Source: Sabulitectum sp964571965 (GTDB taxonomy: Bacteria; Fermentibacterota; Fermentibacteria; Fermentibacterales; JCC-6). From it: a DNA stretch of 14,132 nucleotides. The DNA is taken from contig CAZNFQ010000056.1 of the NCBI GenBank assembly GCA_964571965.1, positions 1 to 14,132 on the forward strand, in the 5' to 3' direction. The stretch's first letter is position 1. Each line of letters begins with the position of its first letter. The notes under the pieces are model-generated. The model did no database searches, was not told the DNA's origin, and worked only from the letters and a program-made list of their open reading frames with translations. The translations under genes were made by a program, and so were the position numbers. Of this stretch, positions 13,516 through 14,132 are shown one piece after another.

Positions 13516-14132
13516 AACTTCACCAGCTTTAATGGTTCTATCCCGCTGCCTCTGATTCCGGCAAAGTAGATCCCCGACGGGACATTGCCCGTTTCCCAAA
13601 CGATGGAATCCCCATTCTGACCGCCTGGAACGGATAACTCTTCGATGATCCGTCCGGATATGTCCCTGATCTCTATTGCCCCGGCAGGGGAGGAACAGGA
13701 AAAAGTAACTGCGTCAGATACAGGGTTTTCCGATACGGAAAGATAAGGCTGCTGAACCGGCCCGGATGTACCTTCTGCCGATGAACCCGGTACGTAAACA
13801 GCGAAGTCATCGATGTACCACCCCTCGCGATTTCCCGAATTATCAGAACCGAAGAGGAACCGGATAGCTCCCGGGCCTGCAAGGGAGTCGGGGAACACCA
13901 TGGAATACTCGGTCCAGTCCACCGTGCCGCTGTAAACCGGCGTATCCTCCGGGAAAGGACCCGTGGAACCCGAAGTGATCTGGTGAGAGTATCCGGGCAC
14001 CGGGAAGAGATCAATCCATTCATCAAGTCTTCGGTACTGAACGATCCCGCCGTCATAAGCCACGGAAGAGCTTATCACCTGGGCTTCCAGCCAGCTCCAG
14101 AAAGTGCACTCTCCGTTCAGGGGTATGTTGAA
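13512..14132 (-). CDS. Secreted protein with beta-sandwich and T9SS-type sorting domain, C-terminal part
   Basis: The frame is open to the right edge of the window, so the N-terminus is missing; 206 residues are visible. The upstream codons read FNIPLNGECTFWSWLEAQ, then an all-beta region with TVDWTEYSMVFPDSLAGPG and GWYIDDFAVYVPG. That pattern is common in jelly-roll domains beside secreted peptidases (MAM-like or immune-inhibitor-A-like). The last 70 residues (SENPVSDAVTFSC, then IEIRDISGRIIEEL, then NVPSGIYFAGI, ending LKLVKF) form a Por_Secre_tail-type sorting domain. The stop codon shares CTAG with the convergent polyferredoxin gene, and no terminator is seen between them. The catalytic domain, if any, lies outside the window. 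Confidence 0.8.
   Translation of the reverse strand, partial: FNIPLNGECTFWSWLEAQVISSSVAYDGGIVQYRRLDEWIDLFPVPGYSHQITSGSTGPFPEDTPVYSGTVDWTEYSMVFPDSLAGPGAIRFLFGSDNSGNREGWYIDDFAVYVPGSSAEGTSGPVQQPYLSVSENPVSDAVTFSCSSPAGAIEIRDISGRIIEELSVPGGQNGDSIVWETGNVPSGIYFAGIRGSGIEPLKLVKF

Noticed and set aside
1..14132. CRISPR arrays, insertion sequences, integrases or att sites
   Set aside because: No regularly spaced direct repeats, transposase-like proteins or terminal inverted repeats were seen; the tRNA shows no duplicated 3' end within the window.

Overview
The window looks like a chromosomal segment of an uncultured Gram-negative bacterium of, or near, the FCB group. Three proteins end in Por/T9SS-type sorting domains, two are gingipain-like C25 peptidases, and there are several outer-membrane or lipoprotein signals. 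Fermentibacter-like lineages are a reasonable guess from style, but no marker gene fixes the taxon. GC content is moderate. Unlike in Bacteroidota proper, most genes have clear Shine-Dalgarno sites.

Left part (1-3100, minus strand): a tightly coupled operon of a TetR-type repressor, a TolC-like outer-membrane factor, an RND membrane-fusion lipoprotein and the first 12 codons of an RND pump. Every junction overlaps by 1-4 bases. A perfect 18-bp palindrome lies just upstream of the repressor and abuts its promoter.

Middle (3248-7387, plus strand): two tandem, same-sized C25 peptidase paralogs. Each has a signal peptide, a His/Cys dyad and a C-terminal sorting domain, and an intrinsic terminator separates them. 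A small hypothetical gene, a Met/His-rich Spy/ZraP-like periplasmic protein, an OMPP1/FadL-type porin and a six-bladed-propeller lipoprotein follow on the minus strand (7384-10857).

10860-11320 is a dense non-coding block. It holds tRNA-Asp(GTC) with encoded CCA and its own terminator and promoter, a palindrome embedded in a promoter, and two hairpins that could form a small RNA with an anti-Shine-Dalgarno loop.

Right part (11321-13515, plus strand): a two-gene unit. The first gene encodes a secreted protein interrupted by an in-frame UGA in a Cys-x-x-UGA context. An 8-bp hairpin with loop AGGU begins 11 nt after the UGA, which is the geometry of a bacterial SECIS element. The second gene encodes a membrane polyferredoxin-type protein (NapH/CcoG-like Fer4_5 module) with four Cys-rich, DxNxD-containing repeats on its exported N-terminal side. 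The window ends with the C-terminal part of another secreted T9SS-type protein on the minus strand. The UGA gene beside a membrane redox protein is the most unusual item. The two main readings are selenocysteine insertion, or a Trp-to-stop change in an otherwise intact gene.
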